This document shows positions 43,203 to 51,852 of a stretch of 64,000 nt of DNA, in pieces; within the stretch, counting starts at the first letter, position 1, and each line of letters opens with the position of its first letter. The stretch is from DAIPKP01 sp964539095 (lineage in GTDB: Bacteria > Synergistota > Synergistia > Synergistales > Aminiphilaceae): contig CAZIFL010000002.1 in NCBI GenBank assembly GCA_964539095.1, forward strand, positions 145,674 to 209,673, given 5' to 3'. The notes under the pieces were generated by a model that saw only the letters and a program-made list of their open reading frames with translations, ran no database searches and was not told the origin of the DNA. The position numbers and the translations under genes are program-made.

Positions 43203-44561
43203 ATGGAGAATCCAGTAATTTTGGGAAGGACTCTGACTGAGTGGAAGGGCTCTTTTCCGGTTCTTGAAAAGGTGGTGGCGAAAGAGGAGTGTTTCTGGTG
43301 GAACCAGGGATACGAGCCTTTCGACTGCTGGAAGAAGAGTGCGACTTTCTCGCAGAAGGATGTGGCGGAGGCGGAGGCTCGGCTGCAGCGCTTTGCTCCT
43401 CTTCTGGAGCGTCTCTTTCCGGAACTGGAAGAGAGCCGGGGGATTATCGAATCCCCTCTTCGGGAGATCCCCCGGATGGCCTCCCGGGGAGAGGCGCTCT
43501 ACGGAAGAACGCTTGAGGGAAAATTTTTTCTCAAGATGGATAGTCATCTCCCCATTTCGGGGTCCATCAAGGCCCGGGGAGGAATTTACGAAGTGCTCAA
43601 GCATGCAGAGGATCTGGCCCTTCGGGAGGGGTTTCTCTCGCAGGAAGATTCCTACGCTCTTCTTGGGGAGCCCGAAGCTCGCTCCTTCTTTTCGAAGCAC
43701 GCTCTGGCGGTGGGTTCCACGGGAAATCTCGGGCTCAGCATCGGCATCATGGGGGCTGCCTTGGGATTTCAGGTTTTCGTGCATATGTCTGCAGATGCGA
43801 AACAGTGGAAAAAGGATCTTCTCCGTTCCCGAGGAGCCCAGGTAATTGAGTATGAAGGGGATTACGGCAAGGCCGTGGAAGAAGGGCGGCGACAGGCTCA
43901 ACATGATCCCCGGATGCACTTCGTGGATGACGAAAGTTCGAAGGATCTCTTTCTGGGGTATGCCACAGCGGCGGGGCGATTGCAGAAGCAGCTTCAGGAA
44001 TTGAACATTCCCGTGGATTCGGAGCATCCTCTTTTCGTCTATCTTCCCTGCGGTGTGGGGGGCGCCCCCGGCGGGATCACCCTGGGGCTCAAGTTCCTCT
44101 TTGGGGATGCGGTGCACTGCTTCTTTGCGGAGCCTACCCATGCCCCCTGTGCGCTTTTGGGGATTCTTACGGGGCTGTATGACCGGGTAGGGGTGGAGGA
44201 TTTTGGCCTGGATAACCGTACCGATGCGGATGGCCTTGCGGTGGGGCGTATCTCCGGCCTGGTGGGGGGTGCTGTGGGGAGCCTCGTGAGCGGTGGGCTT
44301 ACCGTGTCGGACGCCGCTCTTTACCGCCTTCTGGCTCTGCTGAAAGATACAGAGGACCTCTTTCTGGAGCCCTCCGCCCTGGCGGGGGTGCCGGGGCCGT
44401 ATCTTTTGAAGGATGCTCCTGGGTGGAATTTTTACGAAGAGAGCTATCTTCCGAAGGGGGCTCTGGAGAGAGGCACCCATGTAGCCTGGGCTACCGGAGG
44501 AAACATGGTCCCCGGAGAGATGCAAGCCGAGTACTACCAGCGAGGGCAGGCGCTTTTATAG
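43203..44561 (+). CDS. dsdA: D-serine ammonia-lyase
   Basis: PLP enzyme turning D-serine into pyruvate and ammonia. 452 residues, the usual DsdA size. The Schiff-base lysine lies in HLPISGSIKARGGIYEVL (~residue 122). The phosphate-binding loop is AVGSTGNLGLSIGIMG; later FVDDESSKDLFLGYA and LPCGVGGAPGGITLGLK are typical for the DsdA branch and distinguish it from threonine dehydratase. ATG 43203 after AGGAGGGGGAG. D-amino acid catabolism fits an organism living on amino acids or peptidoglycan remains. Confidence 0.95.
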   Translation: MENPVILGRTLTEWKGSFPVLEKVVAKEECFWWNQGYEPFDCWKKSATFSQKDVAEAEARLQRFAPLLERLFPELEESRGIIESPLREIPRMASRGEALYGRTLEGKFFLKMDSHLPISGSIKARGGIYEVLKHAEDLALREGFLSQEDSYALLGEPEARSFFSKHALAVGSTGNLGLSIGIMGAALGFQVFVHMSADAKQWKKDLLRSRGAQVIEYEGDYGKAVEEGRRQAQHDPRMHFVDDESSKDLFLGYATAAGRLQKQLQELNIPVDSEHPLFVYLPCGVGGAPGGITLGLKFLFGDAVHCFFAEPTHAPCALLGILTGLYDRVGVEDFGLDNRTDADGLAVGRISGLVGGAVGSLVSGGLTVSDAALYRLLALLKDTEDLFLEPSALAGVPGPYLLKDAPGWNFYEESYLPKGALERGTHVAWATGGNMVPGEMQAEYYQRGQALL

Positions 44562-44661
44562 TTTTGCTTCGTCAAGAGGAGGGGGTTTAAACAGGTTTTA
44601 CCAATCTTTTTCCAAAAGTGTTGCCTTTCATGCCATTTTTTCTGCGTTTTTAAGGATTTTT

Positions 44662-44679
44662 CAAGCCGAAAAAGGCTTG
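44662..44679 (+). other. Hairpin CAAGCC-GGCTTG upstream of the K+ channel gene
   Basis: Six-pair stem with an all-purine loop in the 210-base gap after dsdA. No T-run follows; it could be a weak terminator or overlap a promoter (TATAGT at 44698-44703). Nothing else is seen in this gap. Confidence 0.3.
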
Positions 44680-44771
44680 TGAAACCTCCCTTTTCGGTAT
44701 AGTGTTATCCTAAAAGAGAGTGGCTTGGTATAGCCGTGTGCCGAAAAAGAGGATATGAATGGGGTGGTGGA

Positions 44772-45833
44772 ATGTGGCAGAAGCGCAAAGGTTTTTTGTA
44801 CAAGATCGGATTACTGCTTCTTTGTTACGCCTTGTTGCTGACGGTGCTGACGGTGAGCGAGTCCTTCCAGCCCGAATCGACGATCAAGAACATCTTCGAT
44901 GCCCTCTGGTATTCCGCGGTAACCTTCACCACCGTGGGTTACGGGGATTACTACCCCGTAACCACAGTAGGACGGCTGGTGGGATTTCTCTTTCTGGTGA
45001 CGAGCCTGGGCTTTCTCTCGGTGATCATCGGCCAGGTGGCGTCTTTGATTATGACATATCGGGAGAGTAGAAAAATGGGTTTTCAGGGAACCGACTTTGC
45101 GCAGCATGTGGTGATTATCGGATGGGATAGCTTTGCGAAGAATATCGTTACCCAGCTTATGCGGGCGGGGAAAAAGGTGGCGCTGGTGACCTCTCGGAAG
45201 GATGATATCGACCTCATCTACCAGGAGTTCGGATCTCGGGAGATCTTCGTTCTTTTCAGCGATCTTGTCAGCGTGGAGCCTCTGGAAAAGGTGAATATCC
45301 GGCAATCTCTGGGGGTATTCCTCAATAACGGAAGCGATACGGAGAAGCTCATTCTTCTTTTGAACCTCAAGCGGGCCTATCCCGAGTGCGACTATATCGT
45401 TACTCTGGATAACGGGGACCTTCGGGAGACCTTCCTCACAGCGGGGGTTACCTTTGTGCTCTCGAAAAATGAAATTGCCGCAAAGCTCGTATCCAGCTAC
45501 ATCTTCGAACCCGAGGTGGCGGAGTTTGCCAGCGACCTCATCTCTTCCGTGGAGGGGAGCGAAGAGGAGCATGATATCCAGCAGTATCGGGTGATCCCCG
45601 GGAACTCCTGCATCGGCATGACCTACGAAGCCCTTTTCGAAAAGCTTAAAAAGGAGTACAACATTCTTCTTCTCGGCCTCAGCCGGAGGGAGGAGCCTAC
45701 CGGAGAATACCGTACCCATAAGATGCCTCTGGAGCCTCTGGAAATCCGAGAAGGAGATTATGCTATCGTTATTGTGAACGGCAGGAGCGAGGGGGATATG
45801 CAGCGCCTTTTCGGCATACATGAGGGGAAGTAG
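44772..45833 (+). CDS. Potassium channel protein with RCK (TrkA) domains
   Basis: Two-helix K+ channel of 353 residues. Helix 1 (~residues 9-28), selectivity filter TTVGYGDYYPVT (~53-64), helix 2 (~70-92; LFLVTSLGFLSVIIG), then a TrkA-N/RCK Rossmann domain (HVVIIGWDSFAKNIVTQLM, ~113-131) and a TrkA-C domain (~265-340). The tetramer would gate on a ligand bound to the RCK ring; nucleotide or Ca2+ not predictable. I start at ATG 44772; GTG 44736 is also open. The glycine motif IIGWDSFAK differs from the usual GxGxxG, so NAD binding is uncertain. Confidence 0.88.
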   Translation: MWQKRKGFLYKIGLLLLCYALLLTVLTVSESFQPESTIKNIFDALWYSAVTFTTVGYGDYYPVTTVGRLVGFLFLVTSLGFLSVIIGQVASLIMTYRESRKMGFQGTDFAQHVVIIGWDSFAKNIVTQLMRAGKKVALVTSRKDDIDLIYQEFGSREIFVLFSDLVSVEPLEKVNIRQSLGVFLNNGSDTEKLILLLNLKRAYPECDYIVTLDNGDLRETFLTAGVTFVLSKNEIAAKLVSSYIFEPEVAEFASDLISSVEGSEEEHDIQQYRVIPGNSCIGMTYEALFEKLKKEYNILLLGLSRREEPTGEYRTHKMPLEPLEIREGDYAIVIVNGRSEGDMQRLFGIHEGK

Positions 45834-45981
45834 CCTCTCTGTGATCTCCCGGCATCCAGCAGTTGCAACGTACCATCCACGCACTGTGCAGGAGGAATAA
45901 AGAAGCAGAAAAAGCCGAGCGATTTTTACCCTTTCGAGAGCCGGAGTGTTGTTCTGGACTGCAGAAGGAGAGTGTGTCCCC

Positions 45982-46377
45982 ATGGAGAGTGGAGAGAAAG
46001 AGCGTATGATCCGTACGTATCTGGAGGCCTGTAACGCTTCTGACGTGGAGGGAATGATGGCACTGCTCCATCCGGAGGTGCTTTTCTGCAATCTCTTTCG
46101 GGAGCGGATTACCGTCGCTACCCGGGGAAAGAGTGAGTTCCGCAGCGTGACGGAACACGCAATGACGCTCTATAAGAGCCGTAAGCAGGAGATTCTCTCC
46201 CTTACGGAGATCCCCTCAGGAATGGTGGCTTCCATCCATCAGGAGGCGGAGCTGGCGGTGGATCTTCCCAACGGTATGAAGGCGGGAGAGCGGACTGATG
46301 GTATTGTGATCTCGGAGTTCATGTTCAAGGATGGTCTTCTCTGTTCCATCACAGACAGTAGCGGAGAGGAACGCTAA
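45982..46377 (+). CDS. SnoaL/NTF2-like domain protein
   Basis: 131 residues with the alpha+beta cone of the nuclear-transport-factor-2-like superfamily: N-terminal helix RMIRTYLEACNASDVEGMMALLHPEVLF, then a curved sheet. Members include isomerases, cyclases and plain binding proteins, and no catalytic residues can be assigned. ATG 45982 has AAGGAG 11 bases upstream; a TTG at 45946 is open but poorer. It ends six bases before cutC, probably in the same transcript. Confidence 0.75.
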   Translation: MESGEKERMIRTYLEACNASDVEGMMALLHPEVLFCNLFRERITVATRGKSEFRSVTEHAMTLYKSRKQEILSLTEIPSGMVASIHQEAELAVDLPNGMKAGERTDGIVISEFMFKDGLLCSITDSSGEER

Positions 46378-46383
46378 CTTCCC

Positions 46384-47163
46384 ATGGATTCGGAGAAGAG
46401 ATATTCCTGTGAGGTCTCTCTGGAGGCCTGTATCAATTGCGACGTTCTGGAGGATATGGAGTTCAGTGTGGCCGCCGCCTTTGAGGGAGGGGCGGCTACG
46501 TTGGAGCTTTGTGCTGCCATGGATCTGGATGGCCTTACGCCTTCCGAGGAATCGATTCGGCGAAGCCGGGCCCTCTTTTCACGAAGGGGGATCATGGCGA
46601 TGCTACGGCCGCGGAGGGGCGGTTTTGCCTATACCCCGGAGGAGCTTGAAGAGATGGCCCTTACGATCCCCTCCCTTGCCCAGGCAGGAGCGGACGGGAT
46701 TGTCTTTGGGGTGCTTGATCCCCGGGAAGAGCGCGTTCACGAGGGGGGGCTCGCCTTTCTGACGGGGGTGAGCCGGGATTACGGGTTGCAGACTACCTTT
46801 CACCGGGCCTTTGATGCCCTGAAAAATCCTGTGGAGGCTTTGGAGATTCTCCAGGCTTCCGGGGTGGATCGGGTTCTTACGAGCGGTATCCCCTGGGGGG
46901 GACGAGAGCCTGTACTTTCGCGGCAGGAGTGGCTCCGGCAGGTGGTGGCCCACAATCGGGGCAGGATGCAGATTCTTGTGGCGGGCAGCATCTCCCCGGA
47001 GAATGTAACCCCCCTCCTGGAAGATCTTCTCCCCCGGGGGCCCGTGGCTCTGGTGCATGCTTACTCGGGAATTCTTGAGGGGGGGCGTACCTCCGCATCC
47101 AGGGTGGCCCTTCTGAGGGAGCGCCTGGAAGATCTGCGCTGCTTTTCCAGAGAAGCCTTTTGA
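46384..47163 (+). CDS. cutC: CutC family protein
   Basis: TIM-barrel protein of the CutC family, 259 residues. Motifs: SLEACINCDVLEDMEFSVAA (family SxEVCVxS-like start), RRGGFAYTPEELEEM, GADGIVFGVLD, TTFHRAFDALKNPVEALE, DRVLTSGIPWGG and VAGSISPENV, all of them conserved in the family. Named from copper tolerance in Escherichia coli, but the copper role is disputed and the enzymatic activity unknown. Starts six bases after the SnoaL-like gene. Ends at a rho-independent terminator. Confidence 0.92.
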   Translation: MDSEKRYSCEVSLEACINCDVLEDMEFSVAAAFEGGAATLELCAAMDLDGLTPSEESIRRSRALFSRRGIMAMLRPRRGGFAYTPEELEEMALTIPSLAQAGADGIVFGVLDPREERVHEGGLAFLTGVSRDYGLQTTFHRAFDALKNPVEALEILQASGVDRVLTSGIPWGGREPVLSRQEWLRQVVAHNRGRMQILVAGSISPENVTPLLEDLLPRGPVALVHAYSGILEGGRTSASRVALLRERLEDLRCFSREAF

Positions 47164-47172
47164 GGGAAGCTT

Positions 47173-47199
47173 CGAAGCTTCGGAGCTTCGGTCTTTTTT
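47173..47199 (+). terminator. Rho-independent terminator after cutC
   Basis: CGAAGCT / AGCTTCG stem (47173-47179 with 47184-47190) around TCGG, followed by GTC and six T residues. Confidence 0.85.
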
Positions 47200-47231
47200 C
47201 CTTTCATCAGATCTAAAGAAGGAGTGGGTTC

Positions 47232-47939
47232 ATGAACAGCCATCTCTCTCCCGCAGAATATTCCTATCAGGAGCTTTTACGGGTTATTGCAGACGGGGCC
47301 TTTGCCCCGGGAGACCGTCTCTCTGCTCTTGCCCTGGCAAAGCGTTTCGGGGTAAGCCGAACCCCGGTGATCCAGGCCCTCAAGGTTCTGGAGGCAGAGG
47401 GGATCGTCTCCTGCTCTCCCGGAAGCGGAGCGAGGCTTATCAACCCTACGGAAAAGGAGATCCGGGATACCTATACCGTTCGGGGGCACCTAGAGGCGTT
47501 GGCCTTGGAGTTGGGGTTCGCAAATATGAATGCCCCTCGGAAGATCCGTCTGGAAAAGCAGATCGCCTTGGAAAAAGCCTACTTCCAAGAGGGAGAAAAG
47601 ATCGCCGCCATTCAGGCGGGGCTGGATTTTCATCGAGAGCTTGCTCTGAGTTCTGAAAATGCCCGGCTTATCTCCTACGTGGAGAATGTTCTCAAGGCCA
47701 CCTTTGTCTACCTCGTACTTCTGGAGCCAAAAAACTACTCTCCTTCGGCGGTGCATCCGGACGAACACGCCCACCTTCTGGATCTCATCCTTCAAAGGGA
47801 AAAAGCTGAAGCCAGTCGCTTTCTTAAAGAGCATATCGAAGAAAGCCGGGCTATCAATATCCCCTTCCTCGCAGAGCCCGAGGTCGACAAAAATCCCTAT
47901 TCGAGAAATGCCCGGATCAAGACCTATCTCTCCTCTTGA
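47232..47939 (+). CDS. GntR family transcriptional regulator (FCD/FadR type)
   Basis: 235-residue regulator. Winged helix at residues ~10-75 (GAFAPGDRLSALALAKRFGVS, then RTPVIQALKVLEAEGIV), the GntR signature. The all-helical FCD domain follows (~80-220), where metal-binding residues are likely among DFHRELALSSENARL and HPDEHAHLLDLILQR. Ligands of this group are often small acids from sugar or amino acid metabolism. AAGGAG precedes the ATG. It lies 185 bases ahead of kdnB and could regulate that operon, but that is only from position. Confidence 0.9.
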   Translation: MNSHLSPAEYSYQELLRVIADGAFAPGDRLSALALAKRFGVSRTPVIQALKVLEAEGIVSCSPGSGARLINPTEKEIRDTYTVRGHLEALALELGFANMNAPRKIRLEKQIALEKAYFQEGEKIAAIQAGLDFHRELALSSENARLISYVENVLKATFVYLVLLEPKNYSPSAVHPDEHAHLLDLILQREKAEASRFLKEHIEESRAINIPFLAEPEVDKNPYSRNARIKTYLSS

Positions 47940-48124
47940 GGAAGCGCCATAGACAAGATAAAGATGCTATAGTAAGGATCGGTAAAGAAGGGGGTTCTTC
48001 GGAAATACCGAAGAGACTCTCTGAGGTGTGGTTATCTCGAAAAAAGTGGAAAGCATGCACGAAATGTTCTGCTTTTGGGGATAATCTTGTGGAATGAAAC
48101 GTTACCTATGGGAGGAGTACCGCA

Positions 48125-49312
48125 ATGATTGCGCATATGCATGTGGCTGGTAAGGCCCGGTTCGGCCCGGGAGTGGTCTCTCAGATCGGCGAAATCGCCG
48201 CATCTCTCGGAGTAAAGCGGGGAGTTCTTGTGACGGATGCTTCCATGGAGGAGCACGGCTACACAGACCGCGTAGAGCAGTATTTGCTTGAGGCGGGGAT
48301 AGAGTGCTGTGTCTTTGCGGGGGTGGAGCCTGAGCCTTCGGTGGAGACCACCGATGCGGTGGCGGAGCTTGCCCGGGAGCACGAATGTCAGCTCGTGGTG
48401 GGTCTCGGCGGTGGAAGCTGCCTGGACGTAGCCAAGGCGGTGAGCGTGCTTATCACCAACGAAGGCTCCGCTGCGGCGTATCAGGGGCTGGGACTGGTAA
48501 AAAAGCCCGGGGTTCCCAAAATCCTGATCCCCACTACTGCAGGGACGGGCTCCGAGGTTACCTTTACCTCGGTGCTCATCCGCAAGAGCGACGGGGTTAA
48601 GGGGGGGATCAACGATGATGCCCTCTATGCGGAATACTGTCTTCTTGATCCGGAGCTTACCCTTTCGCTCCCCCCCTTCCACACCGCCGCTACGGGGATG
48701 GATGCCCTCACCCATGCACTGGAGGCTTATACCAGCAAGCAGGCTACCCCGCTCAGCGATATGTTCGCCGAAGAGGCCCTGCGGCGGATAGGCCGGAATA
48801 TCCGGGTGGCCACCTTTAACGGCAAGGATCTTGCCGCCCGGAGCGAGATGCTTCTCGCCTCCTACTACGCAGGGATCGCTCTCGCCAACGCCGGGGTAGG
48901 GGCCTGCCACGCTCTGGCGTATCCCCTGGGAGGGATGTTCGGTGTCCCCCACGGTGTGGCAAATGCCCTGCTTATCCCCTACGTGGTCGGTTTCAGCGCC
49001 TTCGGGGCTCCGGAAAAATATGCCCGGGCGGCCATGCTGCTGAACTTTGAGTCTGAGTGGTCCTCCCTCCGGGATCGGGCGCTCTACTGCGCGGAGGGGC
49101 TTTCGGAGCTGGTGGCGGATCTGGAACTCCCCGATACCCTTCGGGCTCTCAAAAAACGGAAGATCATCTCCGAGTACATTCGGGAGGATCAGTATCCCGA
49201 GATGGCCCAGAAGGCTTTGGGGGTAGCTCGGCCCATGGCGAACAACCCCCGCCCCTGCACGGCGGAGGATTGTGTCGAACTCTATACGGCTGCAAATGGA
49301 GAGGAGCGGTAA
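48125..49312 (+). CDS. kdnB: 3-deoxy-alpha-D-manno-octulosonate 8-oxidase (iron-type alcohol dehydrogenase)
   Basis: Oxidises C8 of Kdo so that KdnA can aminate it, giving 8-amino-3,8-dideoxy-manno-octulosonate. 395-residue group III metal-dependent dehydrogenase: NAD-binding GLGGGSCLDVAKAV (~residues 93-106), metal ligands in GMDALTHALEAYTS, GACHALAYPLGG and GVPHGVANALLIP. The segment GSAAAYQGLGLVKKPGVPK closely resembles what I recall of Shewanella KdnB, and the next gene is a KdnA-type aminotransferase, which is the known pairing. A generic alcohol dehydrogenase is the alternative. GGGAGGAG lies before the ATG. Confidence 0.85.
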   Translation: MIAHMHVAGKARFGPGVVSQIGEIAASLGVKRGVLVTDASMEEHGYTDRVEQYLLEAGIECCVFAGVEPEPSVETTDAVAELAREHECQLVVGLGGGSCLDVAKAVSVLITNEGSAAAYQGLGLVKKPGVPKILIPTTAGTGSEVTFTSVLIRKSDGVKGGINDDALYAEYCLLDPELTLSLPPFHTAATGMDALTHALEAYTSKQATPLSDMFAEEALRRIGRNIRVATFNGKDLAARSEMLLASYYAGIALANAGVGACHALAYPLGGMFGVPHGVANALLIPYVVGFSAFGAPEKYARAAMLLNFESEWSSLRDRALYCAEGLSELVADLELPDTLRALKKRKIISEYIREDQYPEMAQKALGVARPMANNPRPCTAEDCVELYTAANGEER

Positions 49313-49315
49313 GCA

Positions 49316-50521
49316 ATGCCCGGTTTCGAGCTTTTCGATCAAAAGGAAATTGATGCTGTAGTAGATGTCTTGCAGCGGAAGATGGTACATCGGTATTCCT
49401 TCAACACCGTGCGGAACGATATCTGGCGGGTGGAGGAGTTTGAAAATGCGGTGGCCCAGAAGATGGGTTCCCGGTTCTGCCTTGGAGTAAGTAGCGGCTC
49501 CGCTGCTCTCTATGTGGCCCTTCGGGCCATGGGAATCGGCCCGGGGGATGAAATTATCACCTCTCCCTTTACCTTCATCGCCAGCGTGGAGGCTATTCTC
49601 GAATGCGGTGCCGTGCCGGTGCTGGCGGATATTGATGAGAGCCTTAATCTCGATCCCCAGGCGGCGGAGGAGTATATCAGCGAGCGCACCCGGGCCATCA
49701 TGCCTGTACAGATGTTCGGGGGCAGTGCGGATATGGATGCCTTCAAGCTTCTCTGTGAGGAGTACGGCCTCTACCTCTTTGAGGATAGCTGCCAGGCCAT
49801 GGGAGCTACCTATAAGGGGAAACCTGTGGGAACCTTCGGTAAATGGGGTACCTACAGCCTGGATCCCTACAAGGTGATCACCACCGGTGAGGGTGGGCTC
49901 ATCCTTACGGATGACGAAGAACTCTATCACAAGATGGAGTACTACCACGATCATGGACATATCCATAACAAGGCCATTGATCGGGGAGCCGAGGGGAAGG
50001 CCTGCCTGGGCTTCAACTTCCGGATGAGCGAAATTCAGGGGGCTTTGGGGCTCGCGCAGCTTCCCAAGCTGGACCAGGCGGTGGCGAGGCTTCGCCAGAA
50101 CCGTAAAGCCATTCTCGATGGAGTGGGCACTGTGGAGGGGCTTGCCCCCCGTGCTCTGGCAGATCCCGAGGGGGATATGGCGAGCCAGCTTGTCTATCTG
50201 CTCCCCACGGAGAAGGCCGCTCGAACCTTCCAGAAGGCTACCAAAGAGGCCGGAGCGGGATGCGGTCTTCTGGCGGACAATACCTGGCACTACGCCCGGC
50301 ACTGGGAGACCCTCCGGGAGGGGAGTTTCTACAGCCGGGTACGCTGCCCCTGGGATTGCCCCTATGTGGAGGAGATGCCCCTCTACCGGCCCATGGAGTG
50401 GGCGGCTACCCATGATATTCTGAGCCGTGCGGTCTTTTTCGGCATGGGCTACGATATGCCGGAGAAGCAGTTGGAGAGCATTACCCGGGCCATCCGGGCG
50501 GGGGCGGATGCGGCGCTGTAG
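49316..50521 (+). CDS. kdnA: 8-amino-3,8-dideoxy-manno-octulosonate transaminase (DegT/DnrJ family)
   Basis: PLP aminotransferase converting 8-oxo-Kdo to 8-amino-Kdo, usually with glutamate. 401 residues. Start MPGFELFDQKE is the characteristic KdnA opening. The DegT features are SSGSAALYVALRAMGIGPGD, FTFIASVEAIL, FEDSCQAMGATYKG and the PLP lysine in SLDPYKVITTGEGG (~residue 186). Four bases after kdnB, in one operon. Together with kdsA/B/C/D and waaA this predicts Kdo8N in the lipopolysaccharide core. Other sugar aminotransferases are less likely because of the KdnB partner. Confidence 0.87.
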   Translation: MPGFELFDQKEIDAVVDVLQRKMVHRYSFNTVRNDIWRVEEFENAVAQKMGSRFCLGVSSGSAALYVALRAMGIGPGDEIITSPFTFIASVEAILECGAVPVLADIDESLNLDPQAAEEYISERTRAIMPVQMFGGSADMDAFKLLCEEYGLYLFEDSCQAMGATYKGKPVGTFGKWGTYSLDPYKVITTGEGGLILTDDEELYHKMEYYHDHGHIHNKAIDRGAEGKACLGFNFRMSEIQGALGLAQLPKLDQAVARLRQNRKAILDGVGTVEGLAPRALADPEGDMASQLVYLLPTEKAARTFQKATKEAGAGCGLLADNTWHYARHWETLREGSFYSRVRCPWDCPYVEEMPLYRPMEWAATHDILSRAVFFGMGYDMPEKQLESITRAIRAGADAAL

Positions 50522-50553
50522 CCTGCGGCTTTTCTGGCTTATCTGAAAGTAGC

Positions 50554-50608
50554 AGAGAGGAACCCCCCTGCCCTTATGCCAGAAGGGGGTTCCTCTCTGC
50601 GCATTTTC
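50554..50608 (+). terminator. Rho-independent terminator after kdnA
   Basis: Long stem AGAGAGGAACCCCCC (50554-50568) with GGGGGTTCCTCTCT (50585-50598), loop of 16 bases, then GCGCATTTT. It ends the kdnBA transcript. Confidence 0.8.
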
Positions 50609-50664
50609 TGTCGGGGACAAGGGGTTGGCAGGAAAGAGGGATGCAAAAAGTGGGGGGAGAAGAG

Positions 50665-51843
50665 ATGGTTGTTATATCAAAAGATATACATTCCGGTCCC
50701 CGAGGGGTGATACTGCTTCACGACGGCATCGTGGGACATTATAACCAGAGCCTCGGGGTGGCGGAGTGGCTTGCAGAACTTGGCGAAGATGTTCGGGTGC
50801 GAACCTGGAGTGTTCCCGATATGGACAAAAAAACCCGGTTTCTGGAGCATAAGATCCGGGGACGAGGGCTTCGAAAACCTCGGAAAGCCCCTTGGGGGAC
50901 CTGGCTTATCAAAGCGGGAGGAAGCCCTCTGCTACTCGAAATCATGGAGTGGCTGGTGGCGGAGCAGATCCCCTATAAGGATGTGCTCTTTCTTTCCGCC
51001 GGAAGCGGGGCCGCTCCCTACTGCCTCTCTATGGCCCGCTCTATCGGTGCCCGGTGCTGCACCCTCATGACCCCCTCGGTGCTCGGCACGGAGCCCTTCG
51101 ACTACGCCCTGGTACCGGAGCACGATGATCCGAAAGAATCCCCTAAGATTATGCGAACCCTGGGGGCTCCCAACACCTTGCGGCGGGAGAGCCTTCGGGG
51201 GGCTGCCCGGGATCTTCTCGCCCGGTATCCTTCGGAACTTGCCCGGCGCTGGGTCTTTCTTGTGGGGGGAGATGACAACAACTACAGCCTCTGCCCGGAG
51301 TGGGTGCGCTCCACTCTGGATCCTCTGGTGGATCACGGGGTTGAGAGGGGGGCGGAGATCTACCTTACTACCTCCCGGCGAACCTCCCGGGCCACGGAAG
51401 AACTTCTGAGAAAACTCCTCACAAACCGGCGGCGGGTGCGCATGTACCTTCCCGCATCGGAACAGAGTTTCAGCCCCGTACCGGGGATGCTGGGGCTCGC
51501 CACCCGGGTTTTCTGCACCGAGGATTCGGTCTCCATGATCTCCGAGGCTGTCACCGCGGGGCATCGGGTGCGGCTTGTCCGGGGGCATCCCAAAAACAAG
51601 GCTTTGCGGAGAGTGCAGAAGGTTACGGAAAAGCTCTGTGCTAAGGGGATTCTCCCCCCGGGAGCCCTCTGGGGGGCCCCCAAGTTCGACCGCCTCTTCC
51701 GGGCCTTCGAAGAACGGGGTTACCTGGTGGAGGAGACCGGAAGCTTTGCCAGTATGAGCGCCCAGGATGATGTGTACCCTGCGGTGCCCGAGGAGTTTAA
51801 CGAGGCGAGACGGGCTGCCCGGTGGCTTCTGGAGTGGTGGTAG
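50665..51843 (+). CDS. ELM1/GtrOC1-family putative glycosyltransferase
   Basis: 392-residue protein of the mitochondrial-fission-ELM1-like family (DUF1022), whose bacterial members sit with lipopolysaccharide genes and look like GT-B glycosyltransferases. Motifs: LLHDGIVGHYNQSLGVAEWL near the start, VLFLSAGSGAAPYCLSMARS, VFLVGGDDNNYSL (~residues 197-209), LTTSRRTSRATEELL and CTEDSVSMISEAVTAG. ATG 50665 has GGGGGAG just before it; ATG 50641 does not. It lies 144 bases after kdnA with a terminator between. It likely adds a sugar to the core next to Kdo; acceptor and donor unknown. Confidence 0.82.
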   Translation: MVVISKDIHSGPRGVILLHDGIVGHYNQSLGVAEWLAELGEDVRVRTWSVPDMDKKTRFLEHKIRGRGLRKPRKAPWGTWLIKAGGSPLLLEIMEWLVAEQIPYKDVLFLSAGSGAAPYCLSMARSIGARCCTLMTPSVLGTEPFDYALVPEHDDPKESPKIMRTLGAPNTLRRESLRGAARDLLARYPSELARRWVFLVGGDDNNYSLCPEWVRSTLDPLVDHGVERGAEIYLTTSRRTSRATEELLRKLLTNRRRVRMYLPASEQSFSPVPGMLGLATRVFCTEDSVSMISEAVTAGHRVRLVRGHPKNKALRRVQKVTEKLCAKGILPPGALWGAPKFDRLFRAFEERGYLVEETGSFASMSAQDDVYPAVPEEFNEARRAARWLLEWW

Positions 51844-51852
51844 GAGTATGTG

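Noticed and set aside
47997..48013. Small CTTCGG/CCGAAG hairpin upstream of kdnB as a riboswitch
   Set aside because: Too small, no conserved riboswitch core recognised.
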